64,000 bases of DNA from positions 4,722,010-4,786,009 of the forward strand of contig CM067310.1 in assembly GCA_034231615.1 (NCBI GenBank), written 5' to 3'. Of the stretch, positions 45,118 through 56,729 are shown piece after piece (position 1 is the stretch's first letter; every line of letters starts with the position of its first letter). This DNA is from Meghimatium bilineatum. Its lineage: Eukaryota; Mollusca; Gastropoda; Stylommatophora; Philomycidae. The position numbers and the translations under genes are program-made. The notes under the pieces are model-generated. The model did no database searches and was not told where the DNA came from. It saw only the letters and a list, made by a program, of their open reading frames with translations.

Positions 45118-45300
45118 TGCATAAGTGGCCTAGCATCAGACAGCATACGACAACAAGCTATGCTATACAGATACAGGGAAGGCAGACCTAGAGTCCGACC
45201 ACGAAAAAGATGGACTACTGAAATAACAGAGGCGACAAATTCCACAATATCCTCAGCACACAAGAGGGCCGTCTCTAGAAAACTCTTCTACCCCTGACGC
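45118..45300 (+). mobile_element. LINE family B 3' end scrap
   Basis: GACAGCATACGACAACAAGC, then GGCAGACCTAGAG, GCGACAAATTCCACAATATC, CTCTTCTACCCCTGACGCTG, which parallels 10650-10855. Confidence 0.78.
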
Positions 45301-45526
45301 TGAATGGCAAGAAAGGATTTCAGCGAATAGATAGATAGAAATAATGGTGATGAGAAAAGCATCCTTGTCTAATTACTGATGTTAGTGGAGTCTCTTTGCG
45401 CACGCACTTGTTCAAACTGCGGTTTCACTAGAAGGTATATATAAAATAATAAATATATGGTCAACCACGGCATATAATGTCATTAGCAGTAGTCTCGATA
45501 CGTCTTGCCACTGGTTTCAATTGAGG

Positions 45527-45705
45527 TCTGACAAATAAGAAAGGTCCGACAAGAGAGTGAGGTCTGACAAAAAAGTGAGGTACGACAAGAGAGTGAGGTC
45601 TAGCAAGAGAGGGAGGTCCGATAAGAGAGTTAGGTCCGACAAGAGAGTGAGGTTCGACAAGAGAGTGAGGTCTAACAAGAGAGTGAGGTCTAGCAAGAGA
45701 GTATA
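45527..45705. repeat. Minisatellite, 17-18-bp unit, about 10 copies
   Basis: The unit is GACAAGAGAGTGAGGTCT, with frequent single-base changes. Confidence 0.92.
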
Positions 45706-45734
45706 GAAATGAGTGAATATATTTCTGCATCTAT

Positions 45735-45990
45735 CTATCTATCTTTCCTTACTCTTTTACCCTTTACGTGCGTCGAGGGAGATACAATGTTCTTGTTCTC
45801 GCTTTTCTGGCAGCTTCAGATAATGTTATTTGGTGTTCGTGTAATGTCTCTTTGATGTTGTCGATCCAGCGTACTCTAGGTCTACCCTTGGCTCTTCTTT
45901 CTGCTTCTCCTCTCTTCGTATATGCTTTATAAACTAATGAATCACACGCATTCTTTCCAGATGACCAAACCATTGTATCTGTTGATTTTG
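45735..45990 (-). mobile_element. LINE C-terminal fragment, family G
   Basis: The minus frame reads ACDSLVYKAYTKRGEAERRA, KGRPRVRWIDNIKETLHEHQ, LSEAARKARTRTLYLPR-stop. The plus-strand copy at 60300-60590 differs at one of about 60 residues. Confidence 0.82.
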
Positions 45991-46352
45991 TTTACTTTCT
46001 GCACCAAATGTCTCAATGTGACACCCATACGACCATGATAGGTTATGGGTTTTATTATTATTATTATTAATATTATATAATGAAAAGAAATGCAGAAGAA
46101 GTGCTATTGTGGATGCGACACGCTACCTGATGATAGTAACAATCTCACCTGTGTTAAGAAAACGTCACTTTAGTCTCTAATTGTCACATTAGTATCACAT
46201 TTCACGCTGATATAACAATTATTTCCGTTACATAATCGTAGTGATTTAACAATCAATGTTGCCACTCTCCTTTTATTTGTTTGTTTCTGTTATCATAGCT
46301 GAAGCATGTCACGCTGTAAACTATTGGAGTTTAATTGTTTTACAAATTTTCC
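45991..46352. other. Unannotated stretch
   Basis: (TTA)n lies near 46052-46070. No gene is supported. Confidence 0.4.
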
Positions 46353-46632
46353 TATCCCACAATCCATGCACTGTAATCCTATCACATAATCCTTACACTG
46401 TAATCATATCACATAATCCATACACTGTAATCATATCACATAATCCATACACTGTAATCATATCACATAATCCTTACACTGTAATCATATCACATAATCC
46501 ATACACTGTAATCCTATCACGTAATCCATACACTGTAATCCTATCACATAATCCTTACACTGTAATCATATCACATAATCCATACACTGTAATCCTATCA
46601 CGTAATCCATACACTGTAATCCTATCACATAA
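46353..46632. repeat. Minisatellite, 27-bp unit, about 10 copies
   Basis: The core is ATCACATAATCCATACACTG, then TAATCAT or TAATCCT. Confidence 0.95.
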
Positions 46633-46633
46633 T

Positions 46634-46740
46634 CTGAGCCGTTGCGATCTGAAAAACATTTCCGCCTCAAATGGGGAATGAACCCAGGACCACTTATATG
46701 CGAAGCCAGTGCGTTAACCACTGCGTTACGTGGCCCCTGA
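46634..46740 (-). mobile_element. tRNA-derived SINE, 5' part, same family as 63235-63488
   Basis: The minus strand has ACGCAGTGGTTAACGCACTG (A-box region), then GTGGTCCTGGGTTCATTCCC (B-box region), GAAATGTTTTTCAGATCGCA and ACGGCTCA. The 3' part is replaced by the minisatellite at 46353-46632. Confidence 0.8.
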
Positions 46741-46987
46741 GAACAGACATTAGAGTAGACTTTATTTATCATAGTTTTGAAATACTCTCGTGGCTCACGC
46801 TGCCACTAAAACGTAAGGTAACATTGTTCATTCTCTGGAGTGCGTAGGAATGGTGCCATCTCTACTGAGAAAGTTCTTTAGGCAATGAGAGTTTATGGGA
46901 AAACCGAGTGCTATGACAGTAGGTTATGTCTCAGCTTTTCGACGTTGTGTCAACGTGATCTTTCTGATTATTACATTTCTACATAAC
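46741..46987. other. Unannotated stretch
   Basis: I see no supported feature. Confidence 0.4.
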
Positions 46988-47445
46988 ACACACTTTCTCC
47001 TGTTACACTCCTTACTGTTACATTTTATCCTGTTCCACTCTTTACTGTTACATTTGATCATGTTACACTCCTTACTGTTACATTTTATCCTGTTACACTC
47101 CTTACTGTTACTTTTTATCCTGTTACACTCCTTACTGTTACTTTTTATCCTGTTACACTCCTTACTGTTACATTTTATCCTGTTACACTCCTTACTGTTA
47201 CATTTTATCCTGTTACACTCCTTACTGCTACATTTTATCCTGTTCCACTCCTTACTGCTACATTTTATCCTGTTACACTCCTTACTGTTACATTTTATCC
47301 TGTTACACTCCTTACTGTTACATTTTATCCTGTTACACTCCTTACTGTTACATTTTATCCTGTTCCACTCCTTACTGCTACATTTTATCCTGTTCCACTC
47401 CTTACTTTTACATTTTATCCTGTTACACTCCTTACTGCTACATTT
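46988..47445. repeat. Minisatellite, 30-bp unit, about 15 copies
   Basis: The unit contains TGTTACACTCCTTACTGTTA, CATTTTATCC. Its 30-bp period creates long frames on both strands (SLLLHFILLH on plus, KCSSKECNRI on minus). They are low-complexity products of the repeat. Confidence 0.96.
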
Positions 47446-47636
47446 TTTACCCACTTCGAGTACAACCCACAGTCGAGAAAGCTTGCCCTTTTCGCCGCTG
47501 TAGGTATTGCTATAGAAAAAACGGCTTAAAAGGCATAGAGGTTTGACTTAATTGTACTCGGATGATTCTGTATGTACTGTCCCTCTCAACGAAACGGCAG
47601 GACGCTTTCAGAGACTACAACTTATAGCACATACTA

Positions 47637-48050
47637 TGTGGCTTCAAGTGATAATGTGGCTTCAAGTGATAACGTGGCTTAAATGTGGCTTCAAGTGATA
47701 ATGAGGCTTTAGTGTGACTACAAGTGATAATGTGGCTTTAATGTGGCTTCAAGTGATAATGTGGCTTTAATGTGGCTTCAAGTGATAATGAGGCGTTAGT
47801 GTGGCTACAAGTGATAATGTGGCTTTAATGTGACTTCAAATGATAATGTGACTTTAATGTGGTTTCAAGTGATAATGAGGCTTTAGTGTGGTTTCAAGTG
47901 ATAATGTGGCTTTATTGTTGCTTCAAGTGATAATGTGACTTTAATGTGGCATCAAGTAATAATGTGGCTGTCAAGTGGCTTCAAGTGATAATCTTGCTTT
48001 CATGCATCCTAAAATGATAATGTGGCTTTAATGTGGCTTCAAGTGATAAT
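47637..48050. repeat. Minisatellite, about 29-bp unit, about 14 copies, irregular
   Basis: The core is GTGGCTTCAAGTGATAATGT, then GGCTTTAAT, with internal deletions. Confidence 0.9.
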
Positions 48051-49035
48051 CTCCAAGAAATGCACTTAACTATTTATCTCCTCACAGCAAAAACAGATAA
48101 AACCGATCGTTATTCAATCCTACGACACCGTACCGAAAAAAAACCACAGAATAGCCAAGAGACAGATAGATAACCTGCTATCATAATTCATATCTTCACA
48201 AAATACATTCCCTAAATATCATATTCACACGAAACTAGAAAATTCAAATGAAACTAGATAACTCACACTTATTCATCTAAAAAAAAAAACAATCGACATT
48301 ATCGGAAATTCCCGTGGCTAAATATAGTATGTCGAATTAAAAACTATTTCTTCACAGAAAATTGTCTGCTGTAACAGAAAGAAATGTTACACAAGTTAAT
48401 AACGTTCAGAATTCATAGTTACCAGGCATTATACTGCGTCTGTTATGTACCATTGTTCGAGGAATACTCCTGGCGTGTTTGCAAACTTCAGAAGAGGATT
48501 CCCATATATACAATCGTCCCACGTGTTAGAATAGAGTCCTGCCGCGCGTGAAGTAGATGTATCTTGCACGCGAAACAGTCAGAATGCAAACGAACTTGAC
48601 AGGCATATGATAAATAAATGTTACGTTCTGCGTTCATCGTTGGGGGTGGGGTGAAGGGGTGGGGGTTATGTGATGTAACAATTTGGCATGTAACAATGGA
48701 TAACTGCTTGTCTGTGTTGCTTCTATTTATTTTTCTGCCTTCAATCTCACACATCAACGAGGTAGCAGAATGTAAACCAGAAAAACGAAAACGCGTTGCG
48801 TCATGGTTTACAGCTTAGCTGCAACAACTTTCCCTTATGATAAATACAGTAAGTGAACACTTTTTTTCGATGTTTCCCTCCCCCTCTTCTCAATAATTTG
48901 TCAAGAAGACAGCTTAATTATGCAATTTTTTGTACCAACTCCAAACCCCTCCTTTTATAAATAATTTTATTTATTTTAATTTTATTGAATTTAAAATAAA
49001 ATAATTTAATAATAATACTATATATGTATTCAACT
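48051..49035. other. Unannotated stretch
   Basis: AT-rich. A (G)-rich patch lies at 48640-48668. Near 48790-48830 GTTGCGTCATGGTTTACAGC resembles family 1. No gene is supported. Confidence 0.4.
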
Positions 49036-50178
49036 CAAGCTTCACATGTATGAAACATAGATCAATGTAAAGTGTGAAACATAGATCAATGCAAAGTGTG
49101 AAACATAGATCAATTGAAAGTGTGAAACAGATCAATGCAAAGTGTGAAACATAGATTAATGCAAAGTGTGAAACATAGATCAATGCACAGTGTGAAACAT
49201 AGATCAATGCAAAGTGTGAAACATAGATCAATACAAAGTGTGAAACATAGATCAATGCAAAGTGTGAAACATAGATCAATACAAAGTGTGAAACATAGAT
49301 CAATGGAAAGTGTGAAACATAGATCAATGCAAAGTGTGAAACATAGATCAATGTAAAGTGTGAAACATAGATCAATGTAAAGTGTGAAACATAGATCAAT
49401 GTAAAGTGTGAAACATAGATCAATTGAAAGTGTGAAACATAGATCAATTGAAAGTGTGAAACAGATCAATGCAAAGTGTGAAATATAGATCAATGGAAAG
49501 TGTGAAACATAGATCAATGCAAAGTGTGAAACATAGATCAATGCAAAGTGTGAAACATAGATCAATACAAAGTGTGAAACATAGATCAATGCAAAGTGTG
49601 AAACATAGATCAATACAAAGTGTGAAACATAGATCAATGTAAAGTGTGAAACATAGATCAATTGAAAGTGTGAAACATAGATCAATGGAAAGTGTGAAAC
49701 ATAGATCAATGGAAAGTGTGAAACATAGATCAATGGAAAGTGTGAAACATAGATCAATGGAAAGTGTGAAACATAGATCAATGCAAAGTGTGAAACATAG
49801 ATCAATGGAAAGTGTGAAACATAGATCAATTGAAAGTGTAAAACATAGATCAATGCAAAGTGTGAAACATAGATCAATGTAAAGTGTGAAACATTGATCA
49901 ATTGAAAGTGTGAAACACAGATCAATGGAAAGTGTGAAACATAGATCAATGGAAAGTGTGAAACATAGATCAATGGAAAGTGTGAAACATAGATCAATGC
50001 AAAGTGTGAAACATAGATCAATGTAAAGTGTGAAACATTGATCAATTGAAAGTGTGAAACACAGATCAATGGAAAGTGTGAAACATAGATCAATGGAAAG
50101 TGTGAAACATAGATCAATGCAAAGTGTGAAACATAGATCAATGGAAAGTGTGAAACATAGATCAATGCAAAGTGTGAA
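49036..50178. repeat. Minisatellite, 24-bp unit, about 47 copies
   Basis: The unit is AGTGTGAAACATAGATCAAT plus GCAA, GGAA, GTAA, ACAA or TGAA. The order of the variable tetramer repeats in blocks (compare 49875-50000 with 50005-50125), pointing to segmental duplication within the array. Long minus-strand frames (up to 368 codons) are period artefacts. Confidence 0.97.
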
Positions 50179-50608
50179 GAGGCGACTATTTCTACAGCTG
50201 CAAACTTGACTGACAAAATAGCAAAGACTAATTCATTATTACAGCTAAAAAATTGACTCTACCCTCTACAAATAACTCTACCGTAATACAAGAACCTGCT
50301 AAAAATAACTGCCTAAAAGACACACACAAAAAGACAGAATATAAAAAACAAATCAGCTCCTATAATGGAATATAGGAACCGCTAACTGGTTATATTATTC
50401 TCAACAAACTAGACGAATGATCTTATAATTGCGAATGTGTCTGCTTTACAATAATACACAACGACAAGACTACGAGATATATGCTGTAATAGCTTCCAAT
50501 TAATAAGATGTAAACGGGGGAACGAACAAATAAACTGTGCAACATATGGTAGGAGAAAATCAGAAACAATAACGTGTTAGAGAAATAACAGGTGTATACA
50601 GAGATAGT
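50179..50608. other. Unannotated stretch
   Basis: I see no supported feature. Confidence 0.4.
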
Positions 50609-50720
50609 TACACAGAATCGACATTTCGAACAAAGACTTAGTATCAATGGTGGTTATATTATGTGTTTGCTTGTACCTATCTTGATAAAGATATTTAGTC
50701 GAAACGTCGATTTTGTGTAT
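50609..50720. repeat. Inverted pair of a GTCGAAACGTCG-type motif
   Basis: Minus strand at about 50613-50648: TTGATACTAAGTCTTTGTTC, then GAAATGTCGATTCTG. Plus strand at about 50683-50720: TTGATAAAGATATTTAGTC, then GAAACGTCGATTTTG. The pair can form a hairpin. Related sites are at 52199-52235 and 57895-58075. Confidence 0.6.
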
Positions 50721-50903
50721 TATTTCCCGTACAACTGTTATCTCTCCATATTTATATTTACTGTTAAACTATTATAAGTAAAAGAAACGGTATCTGTGTG
50801 TAATAAAGAATGTCGGTTTGTCTTCTGGTGTCCATGTCTTCATCTATCAGACCCACTTCATAGTGACTAGAGAATGCAGAAGTTGTGTGGACTATGTATA
50901 AGA

Positions 50904-51797
50904 GGGACGGACGACATATAGGATAGCCTGAATATAAGAGGGACGGACGACATATAGGATAGCCTGAATATAAGAGGGACGGACGACATATAGGGTAGTA
51001 TGAATATAAGAGGGACGGACGACATATAGGGTAGCCTGAATGTAAGAGGGACGGACGACATATAGGGTAGCCTGAATATAAGAGGGACGGACGACATATA
51101 GGGTAGTATGAATATAAGAGGGACGGACTAACAATGGGGTAACTCGAATATAAGAGGGACGGACGACATATAGGGTAGCCTGAATATAAGAGGGACGGAC
51201 GACATATAGGGTAGTATGAATATAAGAGCGACGGACGACATATAGGGTAGTATGAATATAAGAGGGACGGACGACATATAGGGTAGCCTGAATATAAGAG
51301 GGACGGACTAACAATGGGGTAACTCGAATATAAGAGGGACGGACGACATATAGGGTAGCCTGAATATAAGAGGGACGGACGACATATAGGGTAGTATGAA
51401 TATAAGAGGGACGGACTAACAATGGGGTAACTCGAATATAAGAGGGACGGACTAACAATGGGGTAACTCGAATATAAGAGGGACGGACTAACAATGGGGT
51501 AACTCGAATATAAGAAGGACGGACGACATATAGGGTAGCCTGAATATAAGAGGGACGGACGACATATAGGGTAGCCTGAATATAAGAGGGACGGACGACA
51601 TAGAGGGTAGTCCCAATATAAGAGGGACGGACGACATATAGGGTAGCCTGAATATAAGAGGGACGGGCGACATATAGGGTAGCCTGAATATAAGAGGGAC
51701 GGACGACATATAGGGTAGCCTGAATATAAGAGGGACGGATTGCATACAGGATAACCCGAGTATAAGAGGGACGGATTACATATAGGATAACCCGAGT
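50904..51797. repeat. Minisatellite, 36-bp unit, about 25 copies
   Basis: The unit contains GGGACGGACGACATATAGGG, then TAGCCTGAATATAAGA. Subtypes are TAGTATGAA and TAACAATGGGGTAACTCGAA, in mixed order. The 12-codon period leaves minus frames open for about 345 codons. I do not call these genes. Confidence 0.97.
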
Positions 51798-51829
51798 ACA
51801 TGAAGTTAATCCTCTACGCCGTTTAAGCC

Positions 51830-52340
51830 CTTTAATAATCGAGCAGCATGTATTCGATTTGATGGCACGGGCCATCGGGGCGCCCAGGACATTCAGGATA
51901 CGGCCATTAAGTCGTGGCTTATCTGATGACCGGACCCATCTGGCGCTTGAGAATCGCTACATTTATTAATATGGCACTCTGAAACCCGACGTCATTAATG
52001 AACGCCTGTCTCTTGTATGACTTTAGTCGATTCATAGTTTCTGTTTGTTTCGTGTTACATGTTTGTTGTCATTTTTGTATTTTCCTTGTCCAGTGTCATT
52101 TCACCTCTTCCGGTCAATCCAGACTACACATACCAATGTGACCGTCAATGTTATTACTGTTCGCTTTCTGTTATATGTTTTAGTTTTGTTTCAATTGTCT
52201 GTCTTGATAAAGGTCTTTTGCTCAAAACGTCGATTTGTGTGAGTCATTATGTGTGTTATCTAGTATCAGCAAAACTTTATAACCATTTTCCTGGATCTCC
52301 CTGTTGGATTTCAGTTTTGCGCAGTAAGTACAATTTTTCG
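51830..52340 (+). mobile_element. Possible Penelope-like or other retroelement 3' region
   Basis: A short decayed frame (FRIRPLSRGLSDDRTHLALE, then NRYIY) is followed by a T-rich 3' UTR-like stretch and the motif TTGATAAAGGTCTTTTGCTC, AAAACGTCGATTTGTG at 52202-52237. The assignment is tentative. Confidence 0.25.
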
Positions 52341-52347
52341 ATTTGAG

Positions 52348-52550
52348 AGTCAGCGTGTTTACTACCATCGGGCTTCAGCGTTCTAGGTTCTAGTCTAGTA
52401 GATAGTCAGCGTGTTTACTACCATCGGGCTTTAGCGTTCTAGGTTCTAGTCTAGTAGATCGGGCTTAAGTGTTCTAGGTTCTAGTCTAGTAGATAGTCAG
52501 CGTGTTTACTACCATCAAGCTTAAGTGTTCTAGGTTCTAGTCTAGTAGAT
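52348..52550. repeat. Tandem array of a SINE head, 56-bp unit, about 4 copies
   Basis: Units at 52348, 52404, (partial) 52460 and 52495 begin AGTCAGCGTGTTTACTACC and contain TTCTAGGTTCTAGTC. The next unit, at 52551, continues into a SINE body, so the array is a repeated tRNA-like head. Confidence 0.88.
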
Positions 52551-52830
52551 AGTCAGCGTGTTTACTACCATCAAGCTTAAGTGTTCTAGGTTCGAAACCA
52601 CGTACGGATAGAAAAATAAATCCGTGTTTTGATGTCTCTCTACACCATCATTCCTTCAGTGGACCCAGATGTAAATGGGTACCTTATGCATGGGTTGGTG
52701 AAGGTAAACACGACAAGAAGGGGAACTAATCACCCACCTATATTTTTTCGGCTTAGTACATACAGAGTTATCCTTAGTACCGACAGTAGGATGTTGCCAT
52801 GGGAACTACTTTTCAATATTTGGTGATGGA
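52551..52830 (+). mobile_element. tRNA-derived SINE, same family as 37000-37300
   Basis: The B-box GGTTCGAAACC is at 52589-52599, followed by ACGTACGGATAGAAAAATAA, GATGTAAATGGGTACCTTA, CGGCTTAGTACATACAG and GCCATGGGAAC. Confidence 0.85.
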
Positions 52831-52934
52831 ACAACAGACAAAGTTTCTATAAAGAAGAGTTTCTGATTATTTTTGAGATCACATTTCCTGAATTGTATTG
52901 TGTTTTAATTTCAATCAATAAATCAAGTGTTATG

Positions 52935-53470
52935 CCGAGTGGCGTAGGCGATCATGTTTCTCCACAACTCTCTCAATAAGGACAGTTGGTCATGTCTTTT
53001 TTGTGTCAGTGACAACACATTCAGAAATTTCTCTTTTTGTCTTTTTTCTTGATCTTTCTGGTGGTTACTAAATGATAAAGTTTTGTTTTCCTCATCACAT
53101 GATCAAGTTTTGTTTTCCTTATCACATGATCAAGTTTTGTTTTCCTCATCACATGATCAAGTTTTGTTTTCCTCATCACATGATCAAGTTTTGTTTTCCT
53201 TATCACATGATCAAGTTTTGTTTTCCTCATCACATGATCAAGTTTTGTTTTCCTCATCACATGATCAAGTTTTGTTTTCCTCATCACATGATAAAGTTTT
53301 GTTTTCCTCATCACATATCCAAAAAATATTAACTTCCTGCTTCAAATTTTTGCTATATTTTGTCTACATTCGTTTTCTTTGCTGTCCATATAATTTTTCA
53401 TGGACTGTACAAGTAACGATTTTCATTATTCTTCTAAAAAAACCACATCTCAGTTTCCTTCATCCTATCT
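52935..53470 (-). mobile_element. LINE C-terminal fragment, family A, carrying an internal minisatellite
   Basis: From the right, the minus strand reads ETEMWFF, then WTAKKTNVDKI, then the expanded DHVMRKTKL block (53063-53320), YHLVTTRKIKKKDKKRNF and the 3' end near 52935 (GCCTACGCCACTCGGCATAA). It aligns with 13750-14012 and 24030-24735. Confidence 0.8.
53063..53320. repeat. 27-bp minisatellite born inside LINE coding sequence, about 9 copies
   Basis: The plus unit contains CATGATCAAGTTTTGTTTTC, CTCATCA. On the minus strand it is nine codons, reading HVMRKTKLD, perfectly in frame with the flanking LINE protein. Other family A copies have a single VMRKVKLEH or FMRQAGLEN. Confidence 0.95.
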
Positions 53471-54135
53471 TGATCTCTTTTACTTAGGTAAGTACAAATG
53501 CAGCTGCATCACATCTTTAGCACAAAGACAGACTTGTGGGGTGTGCTGGATATTCGCCAAAGAATCAAAGAAAACGCTGGTAATGCCTAATATTATTACA
53601 AACAGACTAATACGTTCTGACATTGCAACACAATACGAACAGGCTTGACCTTATCGACATAGACCAACTTATTGAATAACTCTAGTATTCTCTAACATTT
53701 ATTCCATATTTTCTATTTTATCCACAATATTTTCCACAATTTCTCCAACTAATTTTATCCTATATTAAATATTTCAGGTTATATTTACAGAATTTTCCAT
53801 TCTTTATGCAGTCATATATTATATTTTTCAACATATTTTACTTGTTGACTATTTGTATTATGTTTGAGTATTTTTTACTACATTTTCGCCAGATGAAGCA
53901 TGAAGATCCTCACGCTTCGCTCAACTGAACATCAATCATGCATCAGCAAAGATCTACCGTTTTTCTAACTCGGATCGGTGCAACACTATGATTCCGAAAT
54001 TGCAATCTAGGGTTCCCGAGAAATGGTGAAGAACAGGTTAATCATGTGTGTTTAAAGTTATTTTTGTGTGTAATTTTGAGTAACTTTTAGGCGACGACAT
54101 ATGTATTTCCTCTTGTGAAAGTTTCATAGTACTCG
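53471..54135. other. Unannotated AT-rich stretch
   Basis: Repeated ATTTTC.A(T)ATTT-like words occur at 53690-53880. No gene is supported. Confidence 0.4.
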
Positions 54136-54718
54136 TATGTTATCTGTACAGTTATGACATGTACAAGCATCACAGTATGTTATCTATACAGTTATGTCTT
54201 GTGGAGACCTCACAGTATGTCATCTATACAGTTGTGTCTTGTGGAGGCCTCACAGTATGTTATCTATACAGTTATGTCCTATGGAGACCTCACAGTATGT
54301 TATCTATACAGTTATGTCCTATGGAGACCTCACAGTATGTTATCTATACAGTTATGTCCTATGGATACCTCACAGTATGTTATCTATACAGTTATGTCCT
54401 ATGGAGACCTCACAGTATGTTATCTATACAGTTATGTCCTATGGATACCTCACAGTATGTTATCTATACAGTTGTGTCCTATGGATACCTCACAGTATGT
54501 TATCTATACAGTTGTGTCCTATGGAGACCTCACAGTATGTTATCTATACAGTTATGTCCTATGGAGACCTCACAGTATGTTATCTATACAGTTATGTCCT
54601 ATGGAGACCTCACAGTATGTTATCTATACAGTTATGTCCTATGGAGACCTCACAGTATGTTATCTATACAGTTATGTCCTGTGAAGGCCTCACAGTATGT
54701 TATCTATACAGTTATGTT
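54136..54718. repeat. Minisatellite, 40-bp unit, about 14 copies
   Basis: The unit contains CACAGTATGTTATCTATACA, GTTATGTCCTATGGAGACCT. All three plus frames are open (period not divisible by 3, no stops); these are artefacts. Confidence 0.96.
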
Positions 54719-54805
54719 TTTAATCGCACCGAGTCTGTGCCTTTTTCACAAAACATCGCATACCTCATAGAATTGCAGCCTATTTTGTGGAGTTTGTTCT
54801 TGAAC

Positions 54806-55282
54806 TCTAGTATATTCTCTATTGTACCAAAACTCTAGTATATTCTCTATTGTACCAAAACTCTAGTATATTCTCTATTGTACCAAAACTCTAGTATATT
54901 CTCTATTGTACCAAAACTCTAGTATATTCTCTATTGTACCAAAACTCTAGTATATTCTCTATTGTACCAAAACTCTAGTATATTCTCTATTGTACCAAAA
55001 CTCTAGTATATTCTCTATTGTACCAAAACTCTAGTATATTCTCTATTGTACCAAAACTCGAGTATATTCTCTATTGTACCAAAACTCTAGTATATTCTCT
55101 ATTGTACCAAAACTCTAGTATATTCTCTATTGTACCAAAACTCTAGTATATTCTCTATTGTACCAAAACTCTAGTATATTCTCTATTGTACCAAAACTCT
55201 AGTATATTCTCTATTGTACCAAAACTCTAGTATATTCTCTATTGTACCAAAACTCTAGTATATTCTCTATTGTACCAAAACA
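54806..55282. repeat. Minisatellite, 28-bp unit, about 17 copies, nearly identical
   Basis: The unit contains CTCTAGTATATTCTCTATTG, TACCAAAA. Only one variant (CTCGAG) was noticed, suggesting recent expansion or homogenisation. Confidence 0.97.
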
Positions 55283-55286
55283 ATGG

Positions 55287-55330
55287 TCCTACTAGATGTC
55301 CAGCAGGATGTAGTCCAGAGAATGGAAATG
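55287..55330 (-). mobile_element. GAA-tailed family 2 scrap at the array edge
   Basis: On the minus strand: CATTTCCATTCTCTGGACTA, CATCCTGCTGGACATCTAG. The family 2 sequence is cut off exactly where the 28-bp array begins. Confidence 0.6.
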
Positions 55331-56729
55331 AACATTGTCGATATTTTATGTGTGCTCATTCGAGTTCGGCGTTGGTAACTCTGACGTTCATCATGTTTAC
55401 TAGATCCACTGAACTGTGGGCATCTGTACCATATCGCTCGTAGAGTAAACCAGCCGTACGAGAGAACTGGTTTTTGTTCTTATATGCTCTCACCAAACTT
55501 AAACCTAACTGTCATACATGCTTGACAGTTTTCCCTTGTCTAAGGTCTGTAACGACATAACCACAGACGTATTCTACAGACTTTTAAGTATAAGATCAAG
55601 TTATAGAGTAACGTTCTCATTGAACATAAGAATGCAAGCGATATATTTTCCAATATTTTTCTATCATTCTCTCATTATTTTCTATAATTCGTTCAATATT
55701 TTCAATAATTAGTTAATTATTTTATATAATTATTTTACTATTTTCTGTAATTCCTTCACTATTTTCTATATTTGTTTTCAAGATTTGCCATAATTTGTTT
55801 ACTATTTCCGAATATGTGCCGCCTGTAGGAAAATCGGGACCTGGACTTGTAGTTCATGGTGCAAATAATCGGACCAGTTTTATTTCCATTTATGTCGTAG
55901 GGTGCGACTAAGAAAAACTGGGGTAACAGGTTGACAATCTGTCATTTATGACAAAATCAGCTATCGTCTCTGCTATACAATCTGAGAGGATGGGGTGCTG
56001 TTGTTTTCAAGCGTATGGACTGTCAGGAGCTATCTACACACAAATAGAGGTATTATTTCATCATCATCATAATCATCTGTTTGTTTATTACACGCACTTT
56101 GTATTGAAATTTCGTATCGCTCTGAACGGCCAGGCTAGTTTTTTCTGCTGAGTTTACCCTTGTAGAAACTATTGATTTCTCTGATCGATTACCTGAATAA
56201 AGGAAATTATAAATCTCTCAATTAAAGAGAGCAATCTGAAATCTACGCTGACAGGTCACGCACAGATAAAACAGCCTGACTCACAATTATGTTAGGGCAG
56301 TCAAGCGATTACTTGACAGATCAAGGTCCACTGTGTAGTCTGTGACCAGAATTTCGCGATTCCTATAGTCCACTGTGTAGTCTGTGACTAGGTTTTCAAC
56401 TCAACAAACCTCGTAGTTATAGATACAATACCGAGATTCGTACCATAACAGGGTTCCATTAATGACCCGTGTACAGAAAGTAAACATGACCTGAAAAACT
56501 GATTGCTATTATTTCCATGCATGAAGTCTTGTTTAGTTTATGAACAGAGGGTTGTTTTAATTAGACGTTCTTGCGAGTATTATACCATCAAAATTATTTT
56601 AAAAACTGTATTAGGGAATTATATATCAATATGGGGATTACTGTGTAGTATTTCAATAGATATTTGTGAAATATATATTCGAGTGACAACAGGACACACA
56701 ATAGAACAGTGAAACATTATATCGAGGAA
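55331..56729. other. Long unannotated stretch
   Basis: Minor repeats only: TCCACTGTGTAGTCTGTGAC twice (about 56327-56390), and 56465-56520, which matches the flank of the foldback copy near 33460-33510 (GTAAACATGACCTG). No exon is supported. Confidence 0.4.

Noticed and set aside
46895-47503. Leu/His-rich plus-strand frame (SLLLHFILLH repeats) that might pass as a membrane protein
   Set aside because: It is the 30-bp minisatellite translated. The minus strand is equally open as a Lys/Cys/Asn repeat.
49110-50216. 368-codon minus-strand open frame (YVSHF..LI repeats)
   Set aside because: The frame exists only because the 24-bp unit is a multiple of three without stops. The opposite strand is open too, and there is no non-repeat domain or signal.
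50764-51875. 345- and 327-codon minus-strand frames over the 36-bp array
   Set aside because: Two overlapping frames of the same low-complexity repeat are open at once, which is the signature of an uninterrupted minisatellite, not of a gene.
51900-51950. Intact hammerhead ribozyme at CTGATGACCGG
   Set aside because: CTGATGA is present, but no GAAA follows at a suitable distance and no stem III or cleavage triplet could be paired.
54154-54838. Three overlapping plus-strand frames of about 200 codons
   Set aside because: Same artefact: a 40-bp unit without stop codons.
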